This document shows, in pieces, positions 17,037 through 26,297 of a stretch of 64,000 bases of DNA; within the stretch, counting starts at the first letter, position 1, and every line of letters starts with the position of its first letter. The DNA is from Tessaracoccus flavus (GTDB lineage: Bacteria; Actinomycetota; Actinomycetes; Propionibacteriales; Propionibacteriaceae): NCBI RefSeq assembly GCF_001997295.1, contig NZ_CP019605.1, positions 1,860,001-1,924,000 on the forward strand. Direction: 5' to 3'. Below the pieces are notes generated by a model, which was not told the DNA's origin, did not search any database, and saw only the letters and a program-made list of their open reading frames with translations. The translations under genes were made by a program, and so were the position numbers.

Positions 17037-18221
17037 ATGCTTGTTGCTCTGCGGCGATGGTGGCCGCTTGTCGCGCTACTCACTCTCGCGTTCAACCTGA
17101 GGCCCGTGGCCGTGTCCGTCGGACCGGTGCTCCAGGAGATCTCGCGCGATATCGGCCTCAGCGGGACCTCTGCGGGGCTGCTCACGTCGCTTCCAACACT
17201 CTGCTTCGCGGCCTTCGGGGCACTGGCCCCTGGGTTTGCGCGCCGCGTCGGCGCCCACACTGCGATAGCGCTCAGCCTGGCCGCCCTCGTCCTGGGCCAG
17301 GCCGCCCGACTGCTGACGTCCTCCAGCGTGGCCTTCCTCGGACTGTCGGTCCTCGCGCTGGGGGGCATGGCGGTGGCCAACGTCCTGCTGCCGAGCCTGG
17401 TGCGGGAGCACTACCCCCATCGAGTGGGCCTAGCGACTGCGCTCTACTCCCTGACGATGACGATCGGCGTCACGCTGGCCAGCTCGGTGACCGTTCCTCT
17501 GGCGCACGCGTTGGGGGGCTGGCGGGCCTCGCTCACGGCCGGCGTGATCGCGGCCGCTGTGGCCCTCGCGTGCTGGCTGCCGCTGGCTCGGCATCGACCG
17601 GCCCCACACCACGGGGACATCCGTCACGTGAGCCTCCGCATGATCGCCCGGACGAAACTCGGCTGGGCGCTGGCGATCATGTTCGGCTGCCAGTCCGCCC
17701 AGGCGTACACGATCTTCGGGTGGTTGCCGTCGGTCTACCGCTCGGCTGGAATGGATGAGGTCAACGCCGGGCTCATGCTGGGTATCGCCACCGGGGTGGG
17801 CATCATCCCCTCCTTCCTCATCCCTGCCTACGTGGCGCGGACCCGCAACCCCAGCATTCTGTTCCTGTCGATCGTGGCGTGCCTCGCCGCGGGCTACCTC
17901 GGATTGATGCTGGATCCGCTCGGATTCCCTGCGCTGTGGGCGCTGTTGCTGGCGCTGGGCACGGCCTCGTTCCCGCTGCTGCTCGCCCTCTTCGGCACCC
18001 GGGCCCGCACTCCCACGGCGACGGCGGCGCTGAGCGGCTTCGCGCAATCGGTGGGCTACTCGTTGGCGTCGCTGGGTCCGCTGTCGTTCGGTCTCCTCCA
18101 CACGGTGACAGGAGGCTGGACGGTGCCGATCAGCGTGCAACTCAGCCTCACGGTCCCCATGGTCATCGCAGGTCTCTACGCCTGCCGGCCGCAGGTGGTC
18201 GAGGATCAACTCCCGGCCTGA
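17037..18221 (+). CDS. MFS transporter, CynX/NimT type
   Basis: The 394-aa protein has about 12 predicted transmembrane helices. It has the CynX/NimT-like opening LLTLAFNLRPVAVSVGPVLQEI; the conserved LRP motif in helix 1 is characteristic of this branch, whose members move cyanate, nitroimidazoles or other small substrates. The substrate here is unknown. ATG 17037 has GAGGAAAGG about 9 bp upstream; another in-frame ATG at 17004 is possible. The gene diverges from the DUF2344 gene and is followed by a 308-bp gap holding only tandem repeats near its end. Confidence 0.87.
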   Translation: MLVALRRWWPLVALLTLAFNLRPVAVSVGPVLQEISRDIGLSGTSAGLLTSLPTLCFAAFGALAPGFARRVGAHTAIALSLAALVLGQAARLLTSSSVAFLGLSVLALGGMAVANVLLPSLVREHYPHRVGLATALYSLTMTIGVTLASSVTVPLAHALGGWRASLTAGVIAAAVALACWLPLARHRPAPHHGDIRHVSLRMIARTKLGWALAIMFGCQSAQAYTIFGWLPSVYRSAGMDEVNAGLMLGIATGVGIIPSFLIPAYVARTRNPSILFLSIVACLAAGYLGLMLDPLGFPALWALLLALGTASFPLLLALFGTRARTPTATAALSGFAQSVGYSLASLGPLSFGLLHTVTGGWTVPISVQLSLTVPMVIAGLYACRPQVVEDQLPA

Positions 18222-18446
18222 TCCCTGCCCGTCGTCGCCTGAGCTGGCCAGGGCCCGTCTGTTGAGTAGTCATCGGGCCTGTTCCATCACCCTCAACCGT
18301 CTGGAGGACCGCTCGACGGCACCTCTAAGCGTCGCGTCAGGCTGAGACCCTCCGTCGAGCGGGCTTCTACCCGGTCGACGAGACTCTGAGGATGATCGAG
18401 CCTTCCCGACCATCCGGCGCGATCGTCGTCACGTCCGTAACCCTTC

Positions 18447-18530
18447 GACAAGCTCAGGGATCGGGGTGACAAGCTCAGGGATCGGGGTGACAAGCTCAGG
18501 GATCGGGGCGACAAGCTCAGGGATCGGGGT
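18447..18530. repeat. Four tandem 21-bp repeats with the REP-like core
   Basis: Four head-to-tail copies of GACAAGCTCAGGGATCGGGG plus one base start at 18447, 18468, 18489 and 18510. The first is preceded by CCCTTC, completing the same core seen between smc and ftsY. The last copy touches the stop codon of the DUF1846 gene. The rest of the gap 18222-18446 shows no gene. Confidence 0.92.
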
Positions 18531-20029
18531 CAGCGCTTCCGGTAGAGCTTCTTGGTCTGGTAGACCGGTTCACTCGTCACCTGCACCCCGAGGTTGCGGA
18601 AGATGGCCTCGTCCACAGGGCCGAGGATCACGGTGGTGTGGACGTCGCAGCCGCGCAGGTGCCGGAGCTCGGCGAGGGCACGCCGAGCGTTCTCGTCGAA
18701 GCGGGCACTCACCGACAGCGCGATGAGCACCTCGTCGGTGTGCAGACGCGGGTTCGCGCTGCCCAGGTGGGTGGTCTTGAGCGTCTGGATGGGTTCGATG
18801 GTCTCGGGATCCAGCAGCCTCACGGCGTCGTCGATGCCGGCCAGACTCTTGAGAGCGTCCAGCAGCATCGCCGACGACGCGCCGAGCAGCGGCGATGTCT
18901 TGCCGGTGACGATGCGACCGTCCGCCAACTGGATGGCCGCCGCGGGCGCTTTCGTCTTCCCCTCGACGGCAAGAGCTGGCCCGACCACCGGACGGTCTTC
19001 CTTCGTGATGCCCAGTTGGCTCATCGTCAGCGCCATGCGGCTGCTCTGGGTGGGCTCGAGTTCGTCGCGCCGCTCCTCGACGAGTGCCTTGTAGTAGCGG
19101 CGAATGACCTCCTGCTTCGACGCCTCCCTGCACACCTCGTCGTCGGAGATGCAGACCCCGGCCATGTTCACCCCCATGTCAGTGGGGGAACGGTAGGGAG
19201 ACGATCCGAACAGTCGCTCGAACAGCAGGTTGAGCACCGGGAAGATCTCGACGTCGCGGTTGTAGTTGACCACCTGCTCGCCGTACGCGGCGAGGTGATA
19301 CGGATCGATCATGTTGACGTCGTCGAGGTCGGCCGTCGCAGCCTCATAGGCCAGGTTGACCGGGTGATCGAGCGGGAGGTTCCAGATCGGGAAGGTTTCG
19401 TACTTCGCGTAGCCGGACGGGATGCCCCGCCTGTGGTCGTGGTAGAGCTGGGACAAGCAGGTCGCCATCTTTCCGCTGCCCGGACCGGGGGCGGTCACCA
19501 CGACAAGGTCGCGGCTCGTCTCAATGTAGTCGTTGCGGCCGTAGCCCTGATCGCTGACGATCAACGCGACGTCGTTGGGGTAACCCTTGATCGGATAGTG
19601 ACGGTAGACCTTCAGGCCCAGGCGCTCGAGCTTGCGCTTGAACGCGCGGGCCTGGCGGTGCTCATCGGTCATCTGGGTGATGACGACGCTGCCGACATAG
19701 AGTCCGTAGGAACGGAACTCGTCGATGAGCCGCAACACGTCCGAGTCGTAGGGAATGCCGAGGTCGGCGCGGACCTTGTTGCTCGCCAGGTCGTGGGCAC
19801 TGATCGCGATGACCACCTCTACCTCGTCGGCGATTGTGCGTAGCATCTGGATCTTGTTGTCGGGCGTGAACCCGGGGAGCACCCGTGCGGCGTGGTGATC
19901 GTCGAAGAGCTTTCCCCCGAACTCCAGGTAGAGCTTCCCGCCGAAGCGCTTGCGGCGCTCGTCGATGTGCTGGGACTGGAGGGCTAGGTACTTGTCGCGG
20001 TCAAAGCCGATCTTGCGTTGTTCACCCAC
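18530..20029 (-). CDS. DUF1846 family protein
   Basis: This 499-aa protein matches the DUF1846 family in length and in motifs such as [20 protein letters not shown] near the N-terminus, [20 protein letters not shown] around 195-215, and [10 protein letters not shown]. The family is widespread, structurally known from Gram-positive bacteria, and of no proven function; the glycine-rich segment resembles a nucleotide-binding loop. GTG 20029 ([15 protein letters not shown]) was chosen from family start sites and an AAGGTGG upstream. It diverges from an alpha/beta hydrolase gene with 62 bp between starts. Its stop codon abuts the 21-bp tandem repeats. Confidence 0.9.
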   Translation of the reverse strand: MGEQRKIGFDRDKYLALQSQHIDERRKRFGGKLYLEFGGKLFDDHHAARVLPGFTPDNKIQMLRTIADEVEVVIAISAHDLASNKVRADLGIPYDSDVLRLIDEFRSYGLYVGSVVITQMTDEHRQARAFKRKLERLGLKVYRHYPIKGYPNDVALIVSDQGYGRNDYIETSRDLVVVTAPGPGSGKMATCLSQLYHDHRRGIPSGYAKYETFPIWNLPLDHPVNLAYEAATADLDDVNMIDPYHLAAYGEQVVNYNRDVEIFPVLNLLFERLFGSSPYRSPTDMGVNMAGVCISDDEVCREASKQEVIRRYYKALVEERRDELEPTQSSRMALTMSQLGITKEDRPVVGPALAVEGKTKAPAAAIQLADGRIVTGKTSPLLGASSAMLLDALKSLAGIDDAVRLLDPETIEPIQTLKTTHLGSANPRLHTDEVLIALSVSARFDENARRALAELRHLRGCDVHTTVILGPVDEAIFRNLGVQVTSEPVYQTKKLYRKR

Positions 20030-20091
20030 GGGTGCCCACCTTATCCCGGTTCGGCGCCCGGCCCGTTCGTGGGGGATTAGATTGAACACCC

Positions 20092-20853
20092 ATGAGCGAC
20101 CTCCACGTCCACAGGTATGGCAACCCCGACGCTCCCCCGTTGGTCCTGGTCCACGGGCTGACCGACGACGGCACCTGTTGGCCCGACGCGGTCGAGCGCT
20201 GGCGCGACACGTGGCAGATCATCTCGATCGATCAGCGCGGCCACGGCCGGTCCCCTCGATTCACGGAGGATCAGTACGGCGACTCCCCCGCCATCCTCCG
20301 TGACGACCTGTCCAAGGTCCTGAGCGGACTCGCCCAGCCCGCCATCGTCGTCGGGCACTCGCTGGGTGGGCTCGTCGCCGCGAGGTCGGCGCAGTCGCAC
20401 CCCGAGTTGGTGCGGGCCCTGGTCCTCGAGGATCCCGCCAAGCCCAGCGGTCGGAACCGCCCGTCGCGAACCTTCTCACGAGGGCAACTGGAGTTCGTCG
20501 AGGCCGTCACCGCGGATCCGGAAGCCGAGGTCACCCGGATGCGTGCCGAGACGCCTTGGAGCGAGTCGGAGCTGGCGGCGTGGGCCCCCGCGAAAGCACG
20601 CGTGGACCGTGGCTACCTGGCCCACGGGTTGTATCTCGGTGATGCGGCATGGGAGACGATGTTCGACGGCCTGCGGGTACCGACGCTCATCGTCGGGCCG
20701 GTGGGCGGCGAGATGCTGCCGGACGCGTCACTCATCGCCAACCCGCTGGTCAGCGTGATCGAGGTGCCCGACGCCGGACACTGCGTGAGGCGCGACGCTC
20801 CCGCCGCCTTCCACGCGGTGGTGGATCGATTCCTGGAGCAGCACCGACCCTGA
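20092..20853 (+). CDS. Alpha/beta hydrolase
   Basis: The 253-aa protein is an alpha/beta-hydrolase-fold enzyme. The oxyanion region is [10 protein letters not shown], the nucleophile elbow GHSLGG is at about 91-96, and the catalytic His lies in [11 protein letters not shown] near the C-terminus. An acid residue is expected before it. The lid sequence is not distinctive, so the substrate cannot be given; esterases and haloperoxidase-like enzymes look alike. It diverges from the DUF1846 gene and converges with the acylphosphatase gene. Confidence 0.88.
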   Translation: MSDLHVHRYGNPDAPPLVLVHGLTDDGTCWPDAVERWRDTWQIISIDQRGHGRSPRFTEDQYGDSPAILRDDLSKVLSGLAQPAIVVGHSLGGLVAARSAQSHPELVRALVLEDPAKPSGRNRPSRTFSRGQLEFVEAVTADPEAEVTRMRAETPWSESELAAWAPAKARVDRGYLAHGLYLGDAAWETMFDGLRVPTLIVGPVGGEMLPDASLIANPLVSVIEVPDAGHCVRRDAPAAFHAVVDRFLEQHRP

Positions 20854-20874
20854 CGGCCCAGTGCCCTGGAGAGC

Positions 20875-21186
20875 TCACCTCTCTATCCGGAAGCCCCGGG
20901 CTCCTGTCACCTCCCGGTCGGCCGCCACAACCCGGTCGACTTGGGCCGCTGACGGACCGTGTCGGAGCCACCCCTCGAAGGCCGCGACGGCGTCTGCATC
21001 GCCCTCGAACTGCGCCTCGACCCGCCCATCGGCGAGGTTGCGGACATGGCCCGACACACCGAGGCGCTCGGCCTGAGCACGCGCCGACCAGCGGAATCCG
21101 ACACCCTGAACGCGGCCGGAGACCACGGCCTCTCTGGCAACCCTGGACCCCGGGGCTCTTCCCTCCGGCGCCGCATGACCGGTCAT
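20875..21186 (-). CDS. acyP: Acylphosphatase
   Basis: Acylphosphatase hydrolyses carboxyl-phosphate bonds. The 103-aa product has both family signatures: VSGRVQGVGFRWSAR, with the phosphate-binding Arg, and GHVRNLADGRVEAQFEG, with the catalytic Asn. The ATG at 21186 overlaps the stop of the radical SAM gene as ATGA, so the two are probably coupled. That coupling with a radical SAM gene is the more interesting aspect; acylphosphatases often act as housekeeping enzymes without clear pathway links. Confidence 0.93.
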   Translation of the reverse strand: MTGHAAPEGRAPGSRVAREAVVSGRVQGVGFRWSARAQAERLGVSGHVRNLADGRVEAQFEGDADAVAAFEGWLRHGPSAAQVDRVVAADREVTGARGFRIER

Positions 21187-23138
21187 GCCAGGTCCGGTTT
21201 CACCACCGTCAACGGCAGCAGCACCCTGCCTGTGGGGCCGATCTGGATCGCCGTGTCCATCTGAGGACACACTCCGCAGTCGAAGCACGGCGTCCAACGG
21301 CAGTCCTCGACCTCGCGCTCGTCGAGCGCATCCTGCCAGTCCTCCCACAGCCAGTCGCGGTCCAGACCTGCGTCGAGGTGATCCCAGGGAAGGACCTCCT
21401 CGTACCCGCGCTCCCGGGTGGTGAACCAGTCGAGGTCGATCCCGAAGTGCGCGAGCTCCTCGTTGGCGGCGGTCGTCCAGCGCTCGTAGCTGAAGTGCTC
21501 GCTCCAGCCGTCGAACTTGCCACCCTCACGCCACACGCGTTCGATGATCCGGCCGACCCGACGATCGCCGCGGGACAGGAGCCCCTCGATGATGCCTGGC
21601 TTCCCGTCGTGGTAGCGCAGACCGATCGCCTTGCCGTAGTGGCGGTCCTGCTTGATGGTGTCCTTGAGCAGCATGAGCCGGTGGTCGATGGTGTCCGCGC
21701 TCGCCTGGGCCGCCCACTGGAAGGGCGTGTGCGGCTTGGGCACAAACCCTCCGATGGAGACGGTGCACCGGATGTCGCGTGTCCCAGAGGCCTGACGGCC
21801 GGTCTCGATCACCCGCGAGGCCAGCTGCGCGATCGCCAGCACGTCATCGTCGGTCTCGGTCGGCAGCCCGCACATGAAATACAGCTTGACCTGGCGCCAG
21901 CCCGACGAGAAGGCCGCCGCGACGGTGTTGATGAGGTCGTCCTCGGTCACCATCTTGTTGATGACCTTGCGCATCCGCTCGGAGCCACCCTCGGGGGCGA
22001 ACGTCAACCCCGAGCGACGCCCGTTGCGGCTCAGCTCGTTGGCGAGATCGATGTTGAACGCGTCCACGCGGGTCGACGGCAGCGACAGGGACACGTTGGT
22101 GCCCTCGTACCGGTCAGCCAGCTGTTTGGTGACCTCCGCGATCTCGGAGTGATCCGCCGACGACAGCGACAGCAGGCCTATCTCCTCGAGCCCCGTGGAT
22201 TTCAGCCCGCCCTGGACCATCGCGCCGATCGTCTCGATGTTTCGCTCCCGGACCGGGCGCGTGATCATGCCCGCCTGGCAGAACCGGCAACCGCGCGTGC
22301 AGCCGCGGAAGATCTCGACGGAGTAGCGCTCGTGCACGGTCTCGGCCATCGGGACGATGGGCTTCTTCGGGTAGGGCCACTGGTCGAGGTCCATGAGCGT
22401 GTGCTTGCGCACCTGGTGCGGCACACCCGGCCGGTTGGGGGCGACGCGCTGAATGCGGCCGTCGTCGAGGTAGTCCACGTCATAGAACCGGGGCACATAG
22501 AAGGCGCCGGTCATCGCCAGACGCATCAGCAGGCCGTCGCGACCGTCGGGTCGCCCCTCGGCCTTCCATTCCCGGATGATCTCGGAGATGAGCAGCGACG
22601 CCTCTTCCCCGTCGCCCAGAACTGCGACGTCGATGAAGTCCGCGATGGGCTCAGGGTTGAACGCCGCGTGGCCACCCGCGACGACGATGGGCTCGTCTTC
22701 GCTGCGGGCAGAGGCGTGCAGGGTCAGGCCTGACAGGTCCAGCAGGTTGAGCAGGTTCGTGTAGCCCAGCTCGGTGGAGAAGGACACCCCCAGCACGTCG
22801 AAGAGCCCCACGGGACGGTGGGCGTCGAGCGTGAACTGGGGCACCGCCGCCTCGCGCATCTTGGCCTCCATGTCGGGCCAGATCGAGTAGGTGCGCTCCG
22901 CGAGGATCCAGTCGCGCTCGTTGAGGATCTCGTACAGGATCGCCACGCCCTGGTTCGGCTGCCCGACCTCGTACGCGTCGGGGTACGACAGGCACCAGCG
23001 GACCTCGGTGGAGTCCCAGTCCTTGACGACGGAGTTGTGCTCGCCGCCGACGTACTGGATCGGCTTGCTGACCTGCGCGAGCAGCGGCTCGAGCAGCGGG
23101 AAGACCGAGTGGGCGGGTAGCGCGTGCGTGGTAGTCAT
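21183..23138 (-). CDS. B12-binding-domain radical SAM protein (TIGR03960-like)
   Basis: The 651-aa protein has an N-terminal cobalamin-binding-like region (SYPDAYEVGQPNQGVAILYE), then a radical SAM core with the 4Fe-4S motif CTRGCRFC at 280-287. It has the TIGR03960 organisation, whose members are typically paired with DUF2344 proteins. The C-terminal CRWTPCFDCGVCPQ supplies further cysteines. The chemistry is unproven. The ATG at 23138 (MTTTHALPAHSVFPLL) was chosen; a further N-terminal extension would run into ndk. It overlaps acyP. Confidence 0.9.
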   Translation of the reverse strand: MTTTHALPAHSVFPLLEPLLAQVSKPIQYVGGEHNSVVKDWDSTEVRWCLSYPDAYEVGQPNQGVAILYEILNERDWILAERTYSIWPDMEAKMREAAVPQFTLDAHRPVGLFDVLGVSFSTELGYTNLLNLLDLSGLTLHASARSEDEPIVVAGGHAAFNPEPIADFIDVAVLGDGEEASLLISEIIREWKAEGRPDGRDGLLMRLAMTGAFYVPRFYDVDYLDDGRIQRVAPNRPGVPHQVRKHTLMDLDQWPYPKKPIVPMAETVHERYSVEIFRGCTRGCRFCQAGMITRPVRERNIETIGAMVQGGLKSTGLEEIGLLSLSSADHSEIAEVTKQLADRYEGTNVSLSLPSTRVDAFNIDLANELSRNGRRSGLTFAPEGGSERMRKVINKMVTEDDLINTVAAAFSSGWRQVKLYFMCGLPTETDDDVLAIAQLASRVIETGRQASGTRDIRCTVSIGGFVPKPHTPFQWAAQASADTIDHRLMLLKDTIKQDRHYGKAIGLRYHDGKPGIIEGLLSRGDRRVGRIIERVWREGGKFDGWSEHFSYERWTTAANEELAHFGIDLDWFTTRERGYEEVLPWDHLDAGLDRDWLWEDWQDALDEREVEDCRWTPCFDCGVCPQMDTAIQIGPTGRVLLPLTVVKPDLA

Positions 23139-23160
23139 GGCGCGACCCAGGATAACTGGC

Positions 23161-23568
23161 TCAGCCTTTCGGAAACCAGAGGCTGATCTCCCGCTCGGCG
23201 GATTCCCTGGAGTCCGAGGCATGGACCGCGTTGCGGCGGGTGTTCTCGGCGAAGTCGGCGCGGATGGTGCCGGGCTCGGCCTGGGTCGGGTCGGTGGCGC
23301 CGTTGATCCCCCGGACGGTTGAGATGGCGTCAGCGCCACTGAGGATCACGGCGACCAGCGGCCCGCTGGTCATGAACTCGCGCAGCGGCGGGTAGAAGTC
23401 CCGCTCCAGGTGCTCGGCGTAGTGCCGATCGGCGAAACCGGCGTCGATCCTCCGCAGGTCCATGGCCTCAACCCTGAGGCCGGCCGCTTCGTACCGTCCG
23501 AGGATCGCCCCGACGTGCCCGGCCTCCACCGCGTCGGGTTTGATGATGACGAAAGTGTGCTCGGTCAT
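23161..23568 (-). CDS. ndk: Nucleoside diphosphate kinase
   Basis: Ndk balances NTP and dNTP pools by phosphate transfer through a phosphohistidine. The 135-aa length is typical. The active-site motif NAVHASDS places the catalytic His at 116, and FVIIKPDAV opens the protein. ATG 23568 overlaps the stop of the DUF4233 gene as ATGA. The folC-DUF4233-ndk order is a familiar actinobacterial arrangement and suggests one operon. Confidence 0.97.
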   Translation of the reverse strand: MTEHTFVIIKPDAVEAGHVGAILGRYEAAGLRVEAMDLRRIDAGFADRHYAEHLERDFYPPLREFMTSGPLVAVILSGADAISTVRGINGATDPTQAEPGTIRADFAENTRRNAVHASDSRESAEREISLWFPKG

Positions 23569-23912
23569 TGAGCTTCTCCTTGGTGTGTCTCGATGCGGCG
23601 ACCGAGCACGATGCAGGTCACCCAGATCAGGGCGAAGATGATACCCATGGCGAACATCCACGCGGTGAGTAGACCGAGCGCGATGCAGCCGATCTGCACC
23701 CCCCAGCCGACGATGTATCCCCAGCGCCGACGCAGCCCGGCGAGGGCCGCGATGCAGCCCAGCGTGACGGCGGCACAGGCCCCAGCCGCGAGCGCGAGGT
23801 TGGTGCCGGACACCTGGATCATCCCGATGTAGGCGAGCCAGACGATGATGATTTCGAACAGAAGAACCGAGGCGGCAGCTGCGCGCATCGGGTTGGTGGG
23901 GTTGAGCGTCAC
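23565..23912 (-). CDS. DUF4233 membrane protein
   Basis: This 115-aa protein has about four hydrophobic helices and begins PTNPMRAAAASVLLFEIIIV, the typical DUF4233 N-terminus. It starts at GTG 23912, which overlaps the folC stop as GTGA, and ends overlapping the ndk start. The family is found almost only between folC and ndk in Actinobacteria. No biochemical role is known to me. Confidence 0.88.
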   Translation of the reverse strand: MTLNPTNPMRAAAASVLLFEIIIVWLAYIGMIQVSGTNLALAAGACAAVTLGCIAALAGLRRRWGYIVGWGVQIGCIALGLLTAWMFAMGIIFALIWVTCIVLGRRIETHQGEAQ

Positions 23913-25240
23913 GCGTCGTCCCTCTTGAGCAGGTCCCGGGCCTCCCCCGCGGCGATGACTGATCCCGCCACGAGCACCCCGGCGTGGGCGCTGGCCGTGT
24001 CAGCCAGCATGGTGGCCAGCTCGAGGGCCTCGGCCATCGTGTCGGCGCGATGAACGTTGCCGGGCGACCAGACGGACTCGGCGAGTTCGGCCAGTTCGGC
24101 GACGGGGCGGGCGCGCGGGGAGTTGCGCACCTGCGTCACCACCACCTGATCCATCTGCTCGGAGAAGATGCCGAGCACCTCCTCGGCGTCCTTGTCCTGC
24201 ATCATGGCGACGACCCCGATGGTGGGCTGGAAGTCGAAGGACTCGGCCACCGCGTCGACCGTGGCCCGCGCAGCCTGCGCATTGTGGGCCGTGTCGACGA
24301 CGACGGTGGGCGAGGTGCGCACGATCTCCAGCCGCGCCGGCGCCTCCACGGACGCCATCGCTTCGACGATGATCTCCGGGTTGAGGGGCTGCGATCCGAG
24401 GAAGGCCTCGACCGCAGCCACCGCGAGCGAGGCGTTGCGCGCCATGTGCTCACCGAAGAGCGGAAGGAAGACATCGCCGACGGGGCCCCCCGCCGTGTCG
24501 ATTCGCAGCAGTTGGCCACCGACCGCGACGCGTCGCTCCAGAAGTGCGAAGTCGGGGCCCTCGGCCCGTACCTTGGCCCCGACGCCGACGGCGCGCTCGA
24601 GGAGGACCTTCGCCGCGGCCGGATCCTGGCCCGCGAGCACGGCGACACTGCCCGGCTTGATGATGCCCGCCTTCTCGCCGGCGATCTGCTCGATGGTGTC
24701 ACCGAGGATGTGGGTGTGGTCCAACCCGATCGGAGCCACCACCGCCACCTGCGCGTCGGCGACGCTCGTGGCGTCCCAGCGGCCGCCGAGGCCCACCTCC
24801 ATGACCGCAACGTCAACGGGGGCGTCGGCGAAGGCTGCATACGCCATCCCTGTGATGACCTCGAAGAACGTCATCGCCACCCCGTCGTGGAGTTGTTCGT
24901 CGACCATGGCGACGTAGGGCTCGACGTCGCGCCACACCTCGTCGAAGCGTTCCTCGGAGACCGGCTCGCCGTCGATCGTGATGCGTTCGCGCACATCGCT
25001 CAGGTGCGGGCTGGCGAAGCGTCCGGTGCGGAGCCCGGCCGCGCGCAGCAGGGTCTCGATCATGATGGCGGTGCTTCCCTTGCCGTTCGTGCCGGCCACC
25101 TGAATGACGGGGAACGAGCGCTGGGGGTCGCCGAGGAGTTCCATCAGCGCGGAGATGCGGCTCAGGCTGGGCGCCACACGGTGCTCGGGCCAGCGGCTCG
25201 TCAGGGCGGCCGTCAATTCGGCATGCGGGGAGGTAGTCAT
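23909..25240 (-). CDS. folC: Bifunctional folylpolyglutamate synthase / dihydrofolate synthase
   Basis: FolC adds glutamate to dihydropteroate and folates. The 443-aa protein has the P-loop GTNGKGS at 50-56, the Mur-ligase-like metal/ATP region VAVMEVGLGGRWDATS, and the C-terminal ligase domain with VVDTAHN. ATG 25240 (MTTSPHAELTAALTSRWPEH) was chosen; a longer reading would extend into the region upstream of the convergently placed neighbours without support. It leads the folC-DUF4233-ndk run by overlapping stops and starts, and diverges from the DsbA-like gene. Confidence 0.96.
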   Translation of the reverse strand: MTTSPHAELTAALTSRWPEHRVAPSLSRISALMELLGDPQRSFPVIQVAGTNGKGSTAIMIETLLRAAGLRTGRFASPHLSDVRERITIDGEPVSEERFDEVWRDVEPYVAMVDEQLHDGVAMTFFEVITGMAYAAFADAPVDVAVMEVGLGGRWDATSVADAQVAVVAPIGLDHTHILGDTIEQIAGEKAGIIKPGSVAVLAGQDPAAAKVLLERAVGVGAKVRAEGPDFALLERRVAVGGQLLRIDTAGGPVGDVFLPLFGEHMARNASLAVAAVEAFLGSQPLNPEIIVEAMASVEAPARLEIVRTSPTVVVDTAHNAQAARATVDAVAESFDFQPTIGVVAMMQDKDAEEVLGIFSEQMDQVVVTQVRNSPRARPVAELAELAESVWSPGNVHRADTMAEALELATMLADTASAHAGVLVAGSVIAAGEARDLLKRDDA

Positions 25241-25382
25241 GGTGCCCCCAGCGTAGCGTCGGCACTCCGTCCGCACCGTCCCCAGTGAGCCCGGTAGACG
25301 TTTCAACCATCTTGATCCCGGCATTAGGATGGCGTGGTGGGCCTCGGCCGACGTCAACCCTGGAACCAAGGAGTCCCCTCAT

Positions 25383-26192
25383 ATGGCTAACAACTCGTCG
25401 CTGAGCAAGCGCGCCGCGCTGCGCCAGCAGCAGGAGATGGAAGAGCGCAGTAAGCGCAACAAGCGCATCCTCACCATCGGCGGCGCCATCGCGGCGATCA
25501 CCGTCATCGCCGTGATCGCCATCGTCGCGATCCAGGCGATGGGGCGTGGCGTCGGTATGGCCGAGGAACAGCTGACCCCTCCGAACGCCACCGAGGGCTA
25601 TGGGGTCCTCGTGGGCGGCAAGTCACCTGTCGAGGGCACCCCGCACCTCATCATCTACGAAGACTTCCAGTGCCCCGCCTGCGCCGCGCGTGAGGCAGAG
25701 TACGGTCCGGCTGTGGATCAGCTCGTGGCCAACGGGGACATCACGGCCGAGTTCCGCTTCGCCTACTTCCTCGACGGCGCCGGGCGCGAAGGCGGCGCCT
25801 CGCACCGCGCGGCGCTGGCAGCAGCGGCCGCCGACCAGGTGGGCGCGTTCGACGAGTACCACAAGGTGGTCTACGCCAACCAGAGCAATTCCGGCGGCTA
25901 CTCCGACTCCAAGCTCCGCGACGAGTTCGCTGAGCAGGCCGGCATCACGGGCGAGGACCTGGACGAGTTCAAGAGGCTCTACAACACGAAGGCGTTCTGG
26001 GACTTCACGAAGAACGCGAACCAGAAGTTCAACGATGAAGAGATCGGCTCCACTCCGACCTACCAGGTGAGCGGCGAGAAGCTTGAGTTCTACGACCAGA
26101 ACAGCCAGCAGGTTCTGATCCAGCCGACTCCCGACGACATGCTTCGGGCGATCACCGAGGCCTACGAGGCGGGCGGTCAGGAGCAGGAGTGA
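25383..26192 (+). CDS. Membrane-anchored DsbA-like thiol oxidoreductase
   Basis: The 269-aa protein has a short charged cytoplasmic N-terminus (SKRNKRIL), one transmembrane helix at about 29-51, and an extracytoplasmic thioredoxin-fold domain with YEDFQCPACAAREAEYG; the redox pair is C97/C100. This layout matches actinobacterial DsbA/MdbA-type enzymes that form disulfides in exported proteins. AAGGAG lies upstream of ATG 25383. A strong terminator follows at 26213-26242. Confidence 0.9.
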   Translation: MANNSSLSKRAALRQQQEMEERSKRNKRILTIGGAIAAITVIAVIAIVAIQAMGRGVGMAEEQLTPPNATEGYGVLVGGKSPVEGTPHLIIYEDFQCPACAAREAEYGPAVDQLVANGDITAEFRFAYFLDGAGREGGASHRAALAAAAADQVGAFDEYHKVVYANQSNSGGYSDSKLRDEFAEQAGITGEDLDEFKRLYNTKAFWDFTKNANQKFNDEEIGSTPTYQVSGEKLEFYDQNSQQVLIQPTPDDMLRAITEAYEAGGQEQE

Positions 26193-26212
26193 TCCTCCAC
26201 TAATCTGCCGGA

Positions 26213-26242
26213 GGGCGGGCACCACGCGGTGCCCGCCCTTTT
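26213..26242 (+). terminator. Intrinsic terminator after the DsbA-like gene
   Basis: The stem GGGCGGGCACC/GGTGCCCGCCC has an ACGC loop and is followed by TTTT. It sits 20 bp past the stop codon and separates the gene from valS. Confidence 0.92.
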
Positions 26243-26297
26243 CCGTGCTCCCGAGCGCAAGTCGGCCATCCGCGCTGAACGCCCTAAGATCGTCTCC

